Assembly (NCBI RefSeq): GCF_012395185.1
Contig: NZ_JAAZTU010000011.1
Coordinates: 56,351-120,350, forward strand
DNA length: 64,000 bases
Direction of reading: 5' to 3'
Origin: Vibrio aestuarianus
GTDB lineage: Bacteria; Pseudomonadota; Gammaproteobacteria; Enterobacterales; Vibrionaceae
Shown: piece after piece, positions 8,796 through 18,391 of the stretch
Numbering within the stretch: position 1 is the stretch's first letter
Layout of the letters: each line of letters opens with the position of its first letter
Program-made: the position numbers and the translations under genes
The notes under the pieces: model-generated
What the model was told of the DNA's origin: nothing
The model's database searches: none
Seen by the model: only the letters and a program-made list of their open reading frames with translations

Positions 8796-10454
8796 CTATT
8801 CAAAAAACTGATTGAGGTTTTTAAAGCGCTGAACCGTTTTCTCACATTCCCTTTGAGTCGATTCGAGTAACTGCTGTAGATGCTGCAACGTTGCTTCCAT
8901 CGCAGTTGGTAATTCAGGATCAATGAAATTATGCGGCAATGCTCCATGGAACGTGGAACGCACTTTACGCAAATGATGCTCTGCATGCTGTAATTGCATT
9001 ACGGCTTGATCGGCTTTCGAGATCCATTGCTGATAGAGTTCATCGTTTAAACCTTGTTCTGTCACTAAACTGACCAACACCGAACGGTTTGCAATGTCTT
9101 TGATCACTATGTGGTTGTCGGCACTCAGCTCAAACTTCAAACGACACAAATTGGTGTTTTGGTTTACGTAGCCGTAAACATCACCATTGCCGTCTTTGAT
9201 CACTCGCTCAAGCTCATTTTTAGGTACATACACCCAACGACTATCACCTTTTTCTGATTCCGATACCGACATGTTACTTTGCAGCAATACTAGTTTGACT
9301 AAATCAAATGCTGAACCAACTTTGTAGGTTTTCGCCGCTGTGGTGTCACATTGGTATACTTGCTTTTTAATCAAGCCCGTTGAGGTTTCAAGCGAAACAG
9401 GCATAGCAAATTGAGACTCTAGCTCTTGTTGAATGTCGGCAAGTTCTTCGCGGCACAATTCAATTTGCTGTTCAACGTCTTGTTGGTCAAAAGCATGTTT
9501 TAGCGCAAACTCACGGATCACATCACGCACAATATCGCGAGATTCAGGGCTGTTCCACAGACAATCTTGCAGCAAAAGTAAGTCCAATGGATTGATCGAA
9601 TCTCGTCCATTAAAAAAGGCACTTGCTTTAAGTAGCTTCACCGCTTTTTTCCAGCGCCGATCTGACACATACATATCGCTGCTTGATGCCGAGGGGAGGC
9701 TGGCTATCGATTGTTCCAACATGTTTTTGAGTTCAAACAGTTTCTCAAATACGTCATCAGTCAATAGTAAGCTATCAAGCTGCTGTTGCCATGAATGGTA
9801 TTCTTCATCAGTAATGGCTAACCCGTCTGGAATTCGTGCTTCTTGTGGAGTACCAACGGTCAGCATTGATTTGAAGTTCTGCTTATTTTGAATACGGTTA
9901 ACAAATACTCGTACCAACATTCGATCATACAGTGCGTCTAACCCACTCTCTTCATCAGGTAGTTCATTGGAAGCGGAGACTAAGAGGCGCATTGGTACAC
10001 GTTCAATATCACTGCCATTCTTGAATGTTTTTTCATTTACCACGGTCAGTAATGTATTCAAAATAGCCGGGCCTGCTTTCCAAATTTCATCAAGAAAAAC
10101 CACTTGAGCAGTAGGAAGATAGCCTTGCGTTAAACGAACATAGCGGCCATTGTCTTTCAATTCTTGGATACTGAGAGGGCCAAAAACTTCCTCTGGTGTT
10201 GAGAAACGGGTCATTAAATATTCAAAATAGCTACTATTATCGAATGCTTGGATCAAGCGTTTAGCGATCAAACTCTTTGCAATACCGGGTGGACCAAGTA
10301 AAAAAACGCTTTCACCCGCTAATGCCGCAAGCAAACAAAGCTTAATGGTATCTTCACGCTCATAAATACCATCAGATAAAGCTTTCGCAAGCTTATTAAT
10401 GCGCTCAGAAAGCAGTGCTTTTTGTGCATGAGATGCAGGATTAGGGTTTATCAC
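8796..10454 (-). CDS. ravA: MoxR-family AAA+ ATPase RavA
   Basis: MoxR AAA+ ATPase acting with ViaA. Walker A is GPPGIAKS (Lys60), Walker B is VVFLDEIWKA, sensor 1 lies near LLVSASNELP, and the SNELPDEESGLDALYDRM stretch is typical of RavA. The C-terminal half carries the LARA-type region. At 552 residues it is longer than the ~498 of the E. coli protein, mainly at the C-terminus, which ends in a coiled-coil-like HLQQLLESTQRECEKTVQRF. The start is a GTG with GGAG eight bases upstream. First gene of ravA-viaA. Confidence 0.93.
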   Translation of the reverse strand: MINPNPASHAQKALLSERINKLAKALSDGIYEREDTIKLCLLAALAGESVFLLGPPGIAKSLIAKRLIQAFDNSSYFEYLMTRFSTPEEVFGPLSIQELKDNGRYVRLTQGYLPTAQVVFLDEIWKAGPAILNTLLTVVNEKTFKNGSDIERVPMRLLVSASNELPDEESGLDALYDRMLVRVFVNRIQNKQNFKSMLTVGTPQEARIPDGLAITDEEYHSWQQQLDSLLLTDDVFEKLFELKNMLEQSIASLPSASSSDMYVSDRRWKKAVKLLKASAFFNGRDSINPLDLLLLQDCLWNSPESRDIVRDVIREFALKHAFDQQDVEQQIELCREELADIQQELESQFAMPVSLETSTGLIKKQVYQCDTTAAKTYKVGSAFDLVKLVLLQSNMSVSESEKGDSRWVYVPKNELERVIKDGNGDVYGYVNQNTNLCRLKFELSADNHIVIKDIANRSVLVSLVTEQGLNDELYQQWISKADQAVMQLQHAEHHLRKVRSTFHGALPHNFIDPELPTAMEATLQHLQQLLESTQRECEKTVQRFKNLNQFFE

Positions 10455-10739
10455 GTCAATGCTCCAAAGGGCTCAGAATAGTATCTTTATAAATAATTTT
10501 ATACATTTGTTATCATTTTGTTGCAAATGCGATTTTTTATTTTAAGCCATCCTTATAGCAGATCTCTTTTACATGAAATTTCATGGAATCATTGTTTGCA
10601 AATATGAGAGATATATCACTAATTGCAGCAATAAAATGCTCATCATCAGACTATTTTTCATTTGTCTTGGCAGAAGAAATCAGTAAGGTGGGAAGTCGAA
10701 TAAAATTCCCGGCGTTGGCTACATAAATAGAAGAGTTGC

Positions 10740-11255
10740 ATGAGCAAAACCATACATACATGGAAAAACATTTCACTGGTCGAAGAAAGCGTTTGTCTTC
10801 CGACAGGCAAAACCATTCAACACACCACCATTGTTCACCCAGGCGCCGCCGTTATTCTGCCTATTACCGAGCAAGGTGAAGTGATTTTAATCAATCAATA
10901 CCGTCCATCTCTTAAGAAATGGCTTTTGGAACTCCCTGCAGGCACCATCGAACAAGGTGAACAACCTCATGAGTGTGCTCACAGAGAATTAGAAGAAGAA
11001 ACTGGTTACTCAGCCAACCAACTGATTAATTTAGGCCAAGCAACACCGCTTGCCGGATTCTGCGATGAGATTCAATATCTATTCGTGGCAAAACAACTAA
11101 CAAATACTGCTCGTTTGGGATGTGATGATGATGAAGTCATTGAGGTTGTTTTTCTTTCTATTGAGGAATTAGAACAGCGTATCATCAATGACCAAATCAC
11201 TGATTCCAAAACAATTACCTGCTTAAGCAAAGCAAAGCTTTGCGGCTATTTATAG
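10740..11255 (+). CDS. Nudix hydrolase, ADP-ribose pyrophosphatase type
   Basis: Likely cleaves ADP-ribose or a related nucleoside diphosphate sugar. The full Nudix box is visible (G-x5-E-x7-REL-EEETGY, about residues 64-86), with a preceding LINQYRPSLKKWLLELPAG stretch typical of ADP-ribose pyrophosphatases (substrate-loop Pro/Arg). Length 171 is normal. The stop lies 8 bp before the threonine aldolase start and an SD for that gene lies in the gap, so they form a two-gene operon. Exact substrate is inferred. Confidence 0.85.
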   Translation: MSKTIHTWKNISLVEESVCLPTGKTIQHTTIVHPGAAVILPITEQGEVILINQYRPSLKKWLLELPAGTIEQGEQPHECAHRELEEETGYSANQLINLGQATPLAGFCDEIQYLFVAKQLTNTARLGCDDDEVIEVVFLSIEELEQRIINDQITDSKTITCLSKAKLCGYL

Positions 11256-11263
11256 GAGATATC

Positions 11264-12268
11264 ATGGATTTTCGATCCGATACAGTAACTCAACCCACTC
11301 AAGCAATGCGTGAAGCGATGGCAAAAGCAGATGTTGGGGATGATGTGTATGGCGATGACCCAACCGTTAATGCATTAGAGCAATGGGCAGCAGAGCGACA
11401 CGGTTTCGAAGCGGCCTTATTCACTACATCAGGTACTCAGGCAAACTTGCTTGGCTTAATGTCACACTGTGAACGTGGTGATGAATATTTGTGTGGGCAA
11501 CAAGCGCACAATTATAAATATGAAGCTGGCGGAGCCGCCGTTTTAGGCTCGATCCAACCCCAGCCTATCGAAAACAATCCAGATGGCACATTGGACTTCA
11601 ACAAACTAAAAGCGGCGATTAAGCCTGATGATATCCACTTTGCGCGTACGCGTTTACTCAGCTTAGAAAATACCATCAATGGCAAAGTACTTCCGTTATC
11701 TTATTTAGCGCAGGCTAGAGAGTTTGTAAATATACACAACCTTGCCATGCATTTGGATGGTGCACGTGTCTATAATGCTGCGGTCGCCTTAGAGGTAGAT
11801 GTTAAAGAGATTGCTCAATACTTTGACTCGATGACGGTTTGTTTATCCAAAGGATTAGCCGCACCAATCGGCTCGTTGTTATTGGGGTCTAAACAATACA
11901 TAGCTAAAGCTCGACGCTTGAGAAAAATGCTCGGTGGCGGTATGCGTCAGGCAGGAATTTTGGCTGCAGCGGGTAAACTTGCGTTGACCGAACAAGTCGC
12001 CCAACTCAAAACGGATCACGACAATGCTCAGTATCTGGCGTGTGGGCTTGCTAAACTAACAGGCTTCTCCGTTAACCCAGACTTTGTTCAAACGAACATT
12101 GTATTCGCTAAATTAGATCCATCGATAGATATCGACGCCATTGCATTAAAACTTGCGCAAGATGGCATTACTATCTCACCAAGTAATCCTATCCGTTTTG
12201 TCACTCATAAAGATGTATCACGCAGCGATATCGATTTGCTACTAGAAAAACTTGCAGCTTATCTCTGA
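11264..12268 (+). CDS. ltaE: Low-specificity L-threonine aldolase
   Basis: PLP enzyme cleaving L-threonine and L-allo-threonine to glycine and acetaldehyde. The N-terminal [11 protein letters not shown] is the family opening. The PLP lysine is Lys196 in [12 protein letters not shown], and [11 protein letters not shown] supplies the cofactor-binding Asp/Arg. The start at 11264 is chosen because TAGGAGA lies just upstream; an in-frame start at 11240 would overlap the Nudix gene. 334 residues, normal length. Confidence 0.93.
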   Translation: MDFRSDTVTQPTQAMREAMAKADVGDDVYGDDPTVNALEQWAAERHGFEAALFTTSGTQANLLGLMSHCERGDEYLCGQQAHNYKYEAGGAAVLGSIQPQPIENNPDGTLDFNKLKAAIKPDDIHFARTRLLSLENTINGKVLPLSYLAQAREFVNIHNLAMHLDGARVYNAAVALEVDVKEIAQYFDSMTVCLSKGLAAPIGSLLLGSKQYIAKARRLRKMLGGGMRQAGILAAAGKLALTEQVAQLKTDHDNAQYLACGLAKLTGFSVNPDFVQTNIVFAKLDPSIDIDAIALKLAQDGITISPSNPIRFVTHKDVSRSDIDLLLEKLAAYL

Positions 12269-12537
12269 ACAACTCACGGTTGTTAATGTGATAAAAATAT
12301 TCAATAAGCAATGGGCTTCTTTCGAGGAGCTCATACTCTCATAAACACAGAGATTAATCTTAACAACTGGCCCTCCCCGAACGAGATCATCTATTATTAA
12401 AACACACGCTATCTACCGAAAAATGCCTCATTTCGTGCCATTATTGCGCATTTATGCGACTCGTTATGTGCTTTTCCGTGAATCCGATGTGTAAATCTGG
12501 TACAACTCCCTCGTAAAAATAGTAAAGAGCAAGCGAG

Positions 12538-13248
12538 ATGACGAAAAAACAAGGCCGAAGAAGTGCCCAAGATGCCAAACAGACCAAAAGAGATATCTTA
12601 ATGGTCGCAGCCGATCTGTTTTGTCAATTTGGCTACGCTCGTGTTTCGCTACGAAATATCAGTGATAAAGCCGGAGTATCACATAGTCTTCTTCGTCATC
12701 ACTTCGGCAGTAAAGAGCAAATATGGCGAAGTATTAGTGATGGTCTACATCAATATACCGAGCACTACTTGCGCAGGGTCATAGCGGAAATCCCAGAAAA
12801 TACACCCGTCAATCAACAGTTGTATCTGTTTACCACCCGCTTGCTTGCACACATGCTTATCGTCAAGCAACCGATCCAATTTATTGCTGATGCAGTAAGA
12901 CAGGAAGACGCTCTATTTGATTATTTCATTGATAGTGCAGGTGAAATTCAACGCATCATTGAACAACTCGCCGAACAATATAACCATGAATTTCCAACAA
13001 CACCGATCAAGGTCTGGGAAATAAAGTGGCAAATCATCATGTACGCGCATGGTGCGGCAAGCTTAACGCCATTTTTGAAAGAAACTTGGTCAGATGAAAC
13101 TCAAGATATCACTCAATGCTTACTTAGACATTGGCAACTGTTTAATGACTTGATGGTGACAAAATTCCATATCGATGAAACACAGAAACTGTCACCCAAA
13201 AACGTCAACGAACTGGTTTACAATATTGGTTATGATTGGACCAAATAA
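12538..13248 (+). CDS. TetR-family transcriptional regulator
   Basis: DNA-binding repressor type. The helix-turn-helix spans about residues 18-62 (FCQFGYARVSLRNISDKAGVSHSLLRHHFGSKEQIW). The C-terminal ligand domain is not recognisable to a subgroup. Convergent with the helicase gene, 11 bp apart with no terminator between. The ligand and targets are unknown; it is not clearly BetI, since the bet genes lie more than 11 kb away. The 269-bp gap upstream shows no clear operator. Confidence 0.85.
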   Translation: MTKKQGRRSAQDAKQTKRDILMVAADLFCQFGYARVSLRNISDKAGVSHSLLRHHFGSKEQIWRSISDGLHQYTEHYLRRVIAEIPENTPVNQQLYLFTTRLLAHMLIVKQPIQFIADAVRQEDALFDYFIDSAGEIQRIIEQLAEQYNHEFPTTPIKVWEIKWQIIMYAHGAASLTPFLKETWSDETQDITQCLLRHWQLFNDLMVTKFHIDETQKLSPKNVNELVYNIGYDWTK

Positions 13249-13259
13249 GGGATAACACC

Positions 13260-14525
13260 TTATCGTTTACCACGACCTGCGTGAATTTTTAACTTTGCTT
13301 TCATTTTTCGCTTTTCCGATGAACGACTCTTTTTGGGAGAATGGCGCTCTGAAGTCACTTCTTCCAATAAACTAGGTTCAAAACCTTGTAGCCATTCTTG
13401 GGGCAAACGCTGATCTAATAATGTTTCTATCGCTTGAAGCAGATATTCTTCATCGCGGCTCATTAATGAAACCGCTAAGCCCTGCTGCCCCGCTCGACCC
13501 GTTCGACCAATTCGATGCACATAATCTTCCGCTTTATATGGCATATCATAGTTGACCACTTGCTCGAGTTGATGGATATCAATGCCTCGCGCTGCCACAT
13601 CAGTCGCAATTAACGCACGTACCTTACCAGATTTAAAATCATCTAACGCTTTTTGGCGCGCACCTTGGCTTTTATCACCATTAATAGAAGCAGCTTTAAT
13701 GCCATCTAACTTGAGTTCTTTCGCTAACGCATCACTACCTTGTTTAGTTTTAGTGAACACCAACACTTGCTGCCAGTTACGCGATCCGATCAGATAAGCT
13801 AAAAGCTCACTCTTACGTTTCTTATCAACTGGGTAGATCATTTGCTTAACCGTATCAGCAGTCGCGTTAGCAGGCGTTATCTGTAGCGCAACCGGGTCAC
13901 GCATCATTTTATGTGCAAGTGCCTTGATTTTATTATCAAATGTTGCAGAGAAGAATAGAGTCTGACGATCTTCATTCATACGCTTCAAAATGCGCTGAAT
14001 GTCAGGCATGAATCCCATATCTAACATACGGTCAGCTTCATCTAGTACCAACACTTCGGTTTGCGTCAGAATGATATTTTTGACAAATAGGTGATCGATC
14101 AATCGCCCCGGCGTAGCGATCAAAATATCCGCACCACCTCTGAGATTACGCGTTTGTACGTGCATGCTAGTGCCACCATAAGCCGTGACGACTTTCAAAG
14201 CCGTACCAGCTGCATACGCGCTTAAGTTATCAAACACTTGCTGCGCCAATTCTCGAGTCGGAACCAATACCAACGCACGGATGACTTTACTATTCGCTTC
14301 TCGCGAGCTGGGATCATCTAAAAAGCGTTGCAAAATAGGCAAGCCAAATGCGGCTGTTTTACCGGTTCCCGTTTGAGCTCCCGCCATCACATCCTTTTTC
14401 GCCAAAACATGAGGAATAGCTTGAGATTGGATCTCTGTCGGGGCATCAAAGCCTAAATGGTTTAGAGCTTCGACTAAAGGTAGAGAGAGCCCCAAGCGTT
14501 GGAATGGGTTTAAGTTATCAGACAT
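13260..14525 (-). CDS. DEAD-box ATP-dependent RNA helicase, RhlE-like
   Basis: RNA helicase likely acting in ribosome assembly or RNA turnover. All core motifs are visible in order: Q motif (GFDAPTEIQSQAIP), I (AQTGTGKT), Ia (PTRELA), Ib (ATPGR), II (DEAD), III (SAT), IV (VLVFTKTK), V (ATDVAARGID), VI (HRIGRTGR). A short basic tail (KKSRSSEKRKMKAK) replaces the long RhlE tails and probably binds RNA. The gene stands alone with its own upstream region. RhlE subgroup placement is by overall look only. Confidence 0.92.
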   Translation of the reverse strand: MSDNLNPFQRLGLSLPLVEALNHLGFDAPTEIQSQAIPHVLAKKDVMAGAQTGTGKTAAFGLPILQRFLDDPSSREANSKVIRALVLVPTRELAQQVFDNLSAYAAGTALKVVTAYGGTSMHVQTRNLRGGADILIATPGRLIDHLFVKNIILTQTEVLVLDEADRMLDMGFMPDIQRILKRMNEDRQTLFFSATFDNKIKALAHKMMRDPVALQITPANATADTVKQMIYPVDKKRKSELLAYLIGSRNWQQVLVFTKTKQGSDALAKELKLDGIKAASINGDKSQGARQKALDDFKSGKVRALIATDVAARGIDIHQLEQVVNYDMPYKAEDYVHRIGRTGRAGQQGLAVSLMSRDEEYLLQAIETLLDQRLPQEWLQGFEPSLLEEVTSERHSPKKSRSSEKRKMKAKLKIHAGRGKR

Positions 14526-14651
14526 GAGCGCTTACCTATTGGAAATAAGGGCGCGGATTGTAACAGAGAGGATGGTATTTAGCCTATTCAAAATCAATGC
14601 TCGAATTAAACACTTAGCGAGCAGCAGAGCCAGCAAAACCGCTGGCCTAGG

Positions 14652-14774
14652 TTATTCATTGTTGACGTGCTGTGCACATTCGTCGGTAGCGGTATCATAA
14701 TCGGATAAATCGAAGCCGATTTCCATGGCATCTAGCCATTCTAAACATTCATCATTTTTATATTGGTCACTCAT
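14652..14774 (-). CDS. 40-residue acidic small protein
   Basis: Short leftward gene starting ATG at 14774 with a perfect AGGAGG six bases upstream (14781-14786) and ending at TAA. The product (MSDQYKNDECLEWLDAMEIG...CAQHVNNE) is strongly acidic, with two Cys and one Trp, and no signal or membrane segment. Downstream is the helicase, same direction, 126 bp away. I do not recognise the family; the ribosome site and codon pattern argue for real translation. Confidence 0.55.
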   Translation of the reverse strand: MSDQYKNDECLEWLDAMEIGFDLSDYDTATDECAQHVNNE

Positions 14775-14941
14775 TGTCGACCTCCTTTTAATTTGACTTG
14801 GGCAAAATTATTACGCCACAAGGTCCTTTTTAGATGTTTTATATGACAAATTTTTGAAAGCGGACAGTCAAAAAGGTCATTTGTATGAGGTTTATCATAG
14901 GTAAACGATTACGACTAGCTTTATTTGCACCAAACTTGGAT

Positions 14942-14981
14942 CGTAAAAATTAAAATACACTTATGGATTTTAATTTTTACA
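14942..14981 (+). promoter_or_regulatory. Pair of TyrR-type boxes upstream of tyrP
   Basis: Two 18-bp sites of form TGTAAA-N6-TTTACA with the key G-N14-C spacing: CGTAAAAATTAAAATACA (14942-14959) and TGGATTTTAATTTTTACA (14964-14981), centres 22 bp apart. Together they contain a perfect 14-bp inverted repeat (14943-14956 / 14967-14980). The site class and location upstream of tyrP match known TyrR control; binding is inferred. Confidence 0.6.
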
Positions 14982-15089
14982 AATAGATTGAAAACAAATT
15001 GAAAGTTCTACAATATAGCCATAAATCGATAGGTTCACAGGTTACTGATGCTTTTATAGCGATTTAACACTACCTAGCACACCACGAAC

Positions 15090-15107
15090 TGTATAAAGAT
15101 ATTTACA
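15090..15107 (+). promoter_or_regulatory. TyrR-type box at the tyrP start
   Basis: TGTATAAAGATATTTACA fits TGTAAA-N6-TTTACA with one or two mismatches and the conserved G-N14-C. It ends two bases before the tyrP ATG, so a bound regulator would cover the ribosome-site region. Confidence 0.5.
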
Positions 15108-15109
15108 CC

Positions 15110-16327
15110 ATGACTCAATCAAAGATTTTCGGCAGTACTTTGATCATCGCAGGAACCACTATTGGCGCAGGCATGCTTGCTCTGCCTCTAGCTTCGGCGG
15201 GTATCGGCTTTACGACTTCACTTTTCATTATGATTTCCTTGTGGGGATTAATGGCATTTACTGCCCTACTTATGATCGAGATCCATCAATATGCCGATAA
15301 AGATGCAACGCTACACTCTCTTGCTAAACAAATTCTTGGCGAGAAAGGGAAATGGGTGGCGAGCTTTGCGATGTTATTTCTATTTTACTCGCTGTGTGCA
15401 GCATATATCGCTGGCGGAGGTGCTCAGTTCACCCATAGACTTACCGATCTTGCAGGCTTAGACATCAGTAATTCATTAGGCACACTCATCTTCACCTTAG
15501 TGGTTGCTGTGATTGTTACTGTGGGTACAAGTACCGTGGATAAAGTCAATCGCTTACTGTTTGCCGGAAAGATGATCGCAATGATCGCAGTGCTCACCTT
15601 TCTTGCACCTAATGTATCTCAGTCATACCTACTCAGCATGCCACTTGGGCAAGGCTTAGTGATTGCCGCTATCCCTGTAATTTTCACTTCTTTTGGCTTT
15701 CATGGAAGCATTCCTGCCATCGTCAAATACTTAGATGGTGATACACCGTCACTACGCAAAGCGATCTTATGTGGTTCTGCTATACCACTGGTTATTTATA
15801 TCTTTTGGCAATTGGTGACGTTGGGCGTTGTTAGTCAGCCAGAACTGGTGGAAAACTCTGGTCTAAGCGCCTTAATTGTGACTCTTGGTCAAACGGTGCA
15901 CCAGTCAAACTTGAGTAGCACTATTGGTGTTTTCGCAGACCTTGCCTTACTCACATCCTTTTTGGGGGTAAGCCTTGGCTTATTTGAATTCATGGGTGAC
16001 ACTATCAAGAAAAAGAAAATCGGAGTCCACCGAGCTGTTGCTGCTATTACTACATTTGTTCCACCTTTGGTATTCGCTCTTTTTTACCCTCAAGGCTTTA
16101 TTATGGCACTTGGTTACGCAGCAATTGCATTGACGATTCTTGCGATCTTTTTGCCTGTAGCCATGGTAGTTAAAGTGCGTAACCAAGAGAACTACCAATA
16201 CAGTGGTGGCAGCCAATATCAAGTGAAAGGCGGTAAAGTCGCTTTAATAATGACTGCAGCCATCGGTTTGATGATCATCACGTCACAAGTGTTCATCAGT
16301 TTAGGAGTTTTACCCTCACTTGGTTAA
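15110..16327 (+). CDS. tyrP: Tyrosine/aromatic amino acid permease
   Basis: Inner-membrane proton-coupled importer of the HAAAP family. About eleven hydrophobic helices are visible. The N-terminal GTTIGAGMLALPLA, the central IPVIFTSFGFHGSIP and VKYLDGD, and the later FADLALLTSFLGVSLGLF track TyrP of E. coli along the whole length (405 versus 403 residues). TyrR-type boxes precede it. Together with phhAB and aacS nearby it suggests uptake for aromatic catabolism. Preference for tyrosine over phenylalanine/tryptophan is inferred. Confidence 0.92.
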   Translation: MTQSKIFGSTLIIAGTTIGAGMLALPLASAGIGFTTSLFIMISLWGLMAFTALLMIEIHQYADKDATLHSLAKQILGEKGKWVASFAMLFLFYSLCAAYIAGGGAQFTHRLTDLAGLDISNSLGTLIFTLVVAVIVTVGTSTVDKVNRLLFAGKMIAMIAVLTFLAPNVSQSYLLSMPLGQGLVIAAIPVIFTSFGFHGSIPAIVKYLDGDTPSLRKAILCGSAIPLVIYIFWQLVTLGVVSQPELVENSGLSALIVTLGQTVHQSNLSSTIGVFADLALLTSFLGVSLGLFEFMGDTIKKKKIGVHRAVAAITTFVPPLVFALFYPQGFIMALGYAAIALTILAIFLPVAMVVKVRNQENYQYSGGSQYQVKGGKVALIMTAAIGLMIITSQVFISLGVLPSLG

Positions 16328-16336
16328 GCTGGTTTT

Positions 16337-16356
16337 AGGTGGGAAGATTCCCACCT
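16337..16356 (+). terminator. Weak hairpin after tyrP
   Basis: Nine-bp perfect stem AGGTGGGAA / TTCCCACCT. No T-run follows, so termination is uncertain. Confidence 0.4.
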
Positions 16357-16503
16357 TCACCATTCCGACTTAAAAACAAGATCAAAATCTCACTATTGAT
16401 ATTTACTTCAACATTAATTTCATAAAGTTATGCCTAGTAGCACACATTAGAGATTACTATATTTATAATCTTGTCTATTCATCTCTTGCATACTGGAGTA
16501 ACA

Positions 16504-17931
16504 ATGAAAGAAGTTCAATTCAGGACGATTGACCGCGTATTTATTAAAATGTCGATAAACGACAAAATGTGGGTGATCTTCGCTTTATTCCTCACCGCCT
16601 TAAGCTTTATGGCGGGTAACCGTTATTTTGATACGCTGACACATATCGAAGCACAATCTAAGCTGGCTATCGAATACAAACTGCAAGGCTTATTAACGGG
16701 CGCAACAGATGCGAAATCGATACCGGGTATCGAATCACGAACTTCAGCGGCCATAACCAGTTATAAAAACGGGGTTGTGACCGCAACGGCCAGGCACAGT
16801 GACGGCAAATTTTATGCACTAACAGAAAATATGTCTCGCGTTGAAAATGAAACTCGCCAGCAAGCCCTCAACAGTTTCTTACTCTCTTATTTATGGGCCG
16901 TACCATTTGCGATCTTTGTTTATTGGGTTGCAACGTTTATTGGCGGTGCTCTGTGGGTGCTTTACACTACTACGCAGAAAATTGCCGAGGGTGATTTAAC
17001 TTCTCGTTTAGGTTTTCACCCAGGTCGTGATGAATTCGGTACCATTGGCTGCGCTCTAGATAAGGCGATGGATACCTTGACCGAGTTGGTTGTGTCGGTA
17101 AAAGAAAATGCGAGCACGCTAGGGCAAACTTCAGACTCTTTCGCTCGTGAAATGAAAGAGAGTGAAAAACAGATTAATAACCAATATGCGTCGCTTGATT
17201 CTGTCGCAACAGCGATGGAAGAGATGACCGCCTCAGCGCATGAAGTCTCAACTATCTCTCAGCAAGCGAACCAACAATCTGAGCACGATACCAAGCAAGT
17301 TGAACAAAGCTATCAATTGGTTCAACAAGCGATCAGTGAAATTTCACAACTTTCACAATTCATTGCTCAAGCGTCAAACTCGGTTTCGACCTTGAATGAA
17401 AACACGATTCAGATCAACGAAGTGATCACCACCATCAACGCTATTTCAGAGCAAACCAATTTATTAGCATTAAATGCAGCCATTGAAGCGGCGCGTGCTG
17501 GTGAACAGGGTCGAGGCTTTGCGGTGGTTGCTGATGAGGTTCGTACACTTGCCAGCCGCACTCAGGCAGCAACCGTTGAAATTCAAGCGATGATCGAGAA
17601 ACTACAAACCGAAAGTAAAGGCATTGCACGTATTACAGAACAAACCGTCAGCCAAGCTCAAACGAGTAGTGATTTAGTGTCTGATATCGGTAATAACGTT
17701 AACCTAATTGCAGAGTCGGCAAAAATGATCAATGACATGAGCGTGCAAATCTCGACCTCGGCTGAGGAACAAAGCTCTGTCGCCAATGATATTGCCGCTG
17801 AACTTAGCGACATTCGAACACAATCAAATGCCATCCGCAGTGTTGCACAACAATCATCTCAAGGTGTTGCGAGCTTAGCTAAAGCCTCTCGCAACTTAGG
17901 GGAAATTTTGAGCCGATACCGTACTAACTAA
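16504..17931 (+). CDS. Methyl-accepting chemotaxis protein
   Basis: Membrane chemoreceptor signalling to CheA/CheW. TM1 is near residues 20-38 ([17 protein letters not shown]), a small periplasmic domain of about 85 residues follows, TM2 is near 125-155, then HAMP and the cytoplasmic signalling domain. The hairpin tip is intact ([24 protein letters not shown]) and [12 protein letters not shown] follows. No C-terminal NWETF-type pentapeptide. The start at 16504 is chosen for its GGAG site; an upstream in-frame start lacks one. The ligand is unknown; the periplasmic domain is too small for dCache. Confidence 0.93.
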   Translation: MKEVQFRTIDRVFIKMSINDKMWVIFALFLTALSFMAGNRYFDTLTHIEAQSKLAIEYKLQGLLTGATDAKSIPGIESRTSAAITSYKNGVVTATARHSDGKFYALTENMSRVENETRQQALNSFLLSYLWAVPFAIFVYWVATFIGGALWVLYTTTQKIAEGDLTSRLGFHPGRDEFGTIGCALDKAMDTLTELVVSVKENASTLGQTSDSFAREMKESEKQINNQYASLDSVATAMEEMTASAHEVSTISQQANQQSEHDTKQVEQSYQLVQQAISEISQLSQFIAQASNSVSTLNENTIQINEVITTINAISEQTNLLALNAAIEAARAGEQGRGFAVVADEVRTLASRTQAATVEIQAMIEKLQTESKGIARITEQTVSQAQTSSDLVSDIGNNVNLIAESAKMINDMSVQISTSAEEQSSVANDIAAELSDIRTQSNAIRSVAQQSSQGVASLAKASRNLGEILSRYRTN

Positions 17932-17976
17932 CTTGAAATTGCAGCCCATACCGCTGCGACTTCAAGTTAGACAAGT
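17930..17976. repeat. Internally deleted ERIC-like element
   Basis: AACTTGAAATTGCAG (17930-17944) pairs with CTGCGACTTCAAGTT (17954-17968), 13 of 15 matching. These are the two ends of the ERIC-type repeats at 51.6 and 54.2 kb without the middle. The left end overlaps the chemoreceptor stop codon. The hairpin may serve as its 3' end. Confidence 0.6.
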
Positions 17977-17989
17977 ATTTCATATTTAT

Positions 17990-18032
17990 AAAAAGGACCC
18001 GGCATAAATGAAGGGAATATTTATGTCGGGTC
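17990..18032 (-). terminator. Terminator of phhAB
   Basis: Fourteen-position stem GACCCGGCATAAAT / ATTTATGTCGGGTC with one G-T pair; on the minus strand it is followed by CTTTTTAT. Lies 27 bp past phhB. Confidence 0.75.
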
Positions 18033-18058
18033 AGGTGTTGAACTGTATCGGTTGTTAG

Positions 18059-18391
18059 CTAGTCGACTAACGCATCACATTTAGCGGCGCAGATGAAGTC
18101 GTTTTGATGTAATCCTTCAATGGAATGGCTCCACCATGTCACCGTCACTTTGCCCCACTCCAATAAAATACTAGGGTGATGAAATTCATCTTCCGCTAGT
18201 TGTGCAATTTGGTTGGTAAAAGCCCAAGCCTGTTTAAAGTTTTTAAACAGGTACACTTTTTCAAGCTTGGGGATTTCTCCGCGATTCACTAAAGTCCATC
18301 CGTCTAGCTCTTTGAGTAGCTTTTGTTGCTCTTCTGTAGTCAAAGCAACCGCATCAATACTGCACGCTTCACAACGTAATTCTTCAAGCAT
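18059..18391 (-). CDS. phhB: Pterin-4a-carbinolamine dehydratase
   Basis: Recycles the hydroxylated pterin cofactor produced by phenylalanine hydroxylase. The 110 residues fit the family. Active-site features are EFHHPSILLEW and the later WWSHSIEGLHQND (three histidines). It overlaps the end of phhA by 8 bp, showing translational coupling, and is followed by a terminator. Confidence 0.95.
   Translation of the reverse strand: MLEELRCEACSIDAVALTTEEQQKLLKELDGWTLVNRGEIPKLEKVYLFKNFKQAWAFTNQIAQLAEDEFHHPSILLEWGKVTVTWWSHSIEGLHQNDFICAAKCDALVD

Noticed and set aside
12538..13248. TetR gene as BetI
   Set aside because: BetI lies next to betBA in known operons; this gene is over 11 kb away and shows no BetI-specific stretch I could recognise.
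14943..14980. Perfect inverted repeat as a terminator
   Set aside because: AT-only stem with no adjacent gene ending there; it coincides with two TyrR-type boxes upstream of tyrP.
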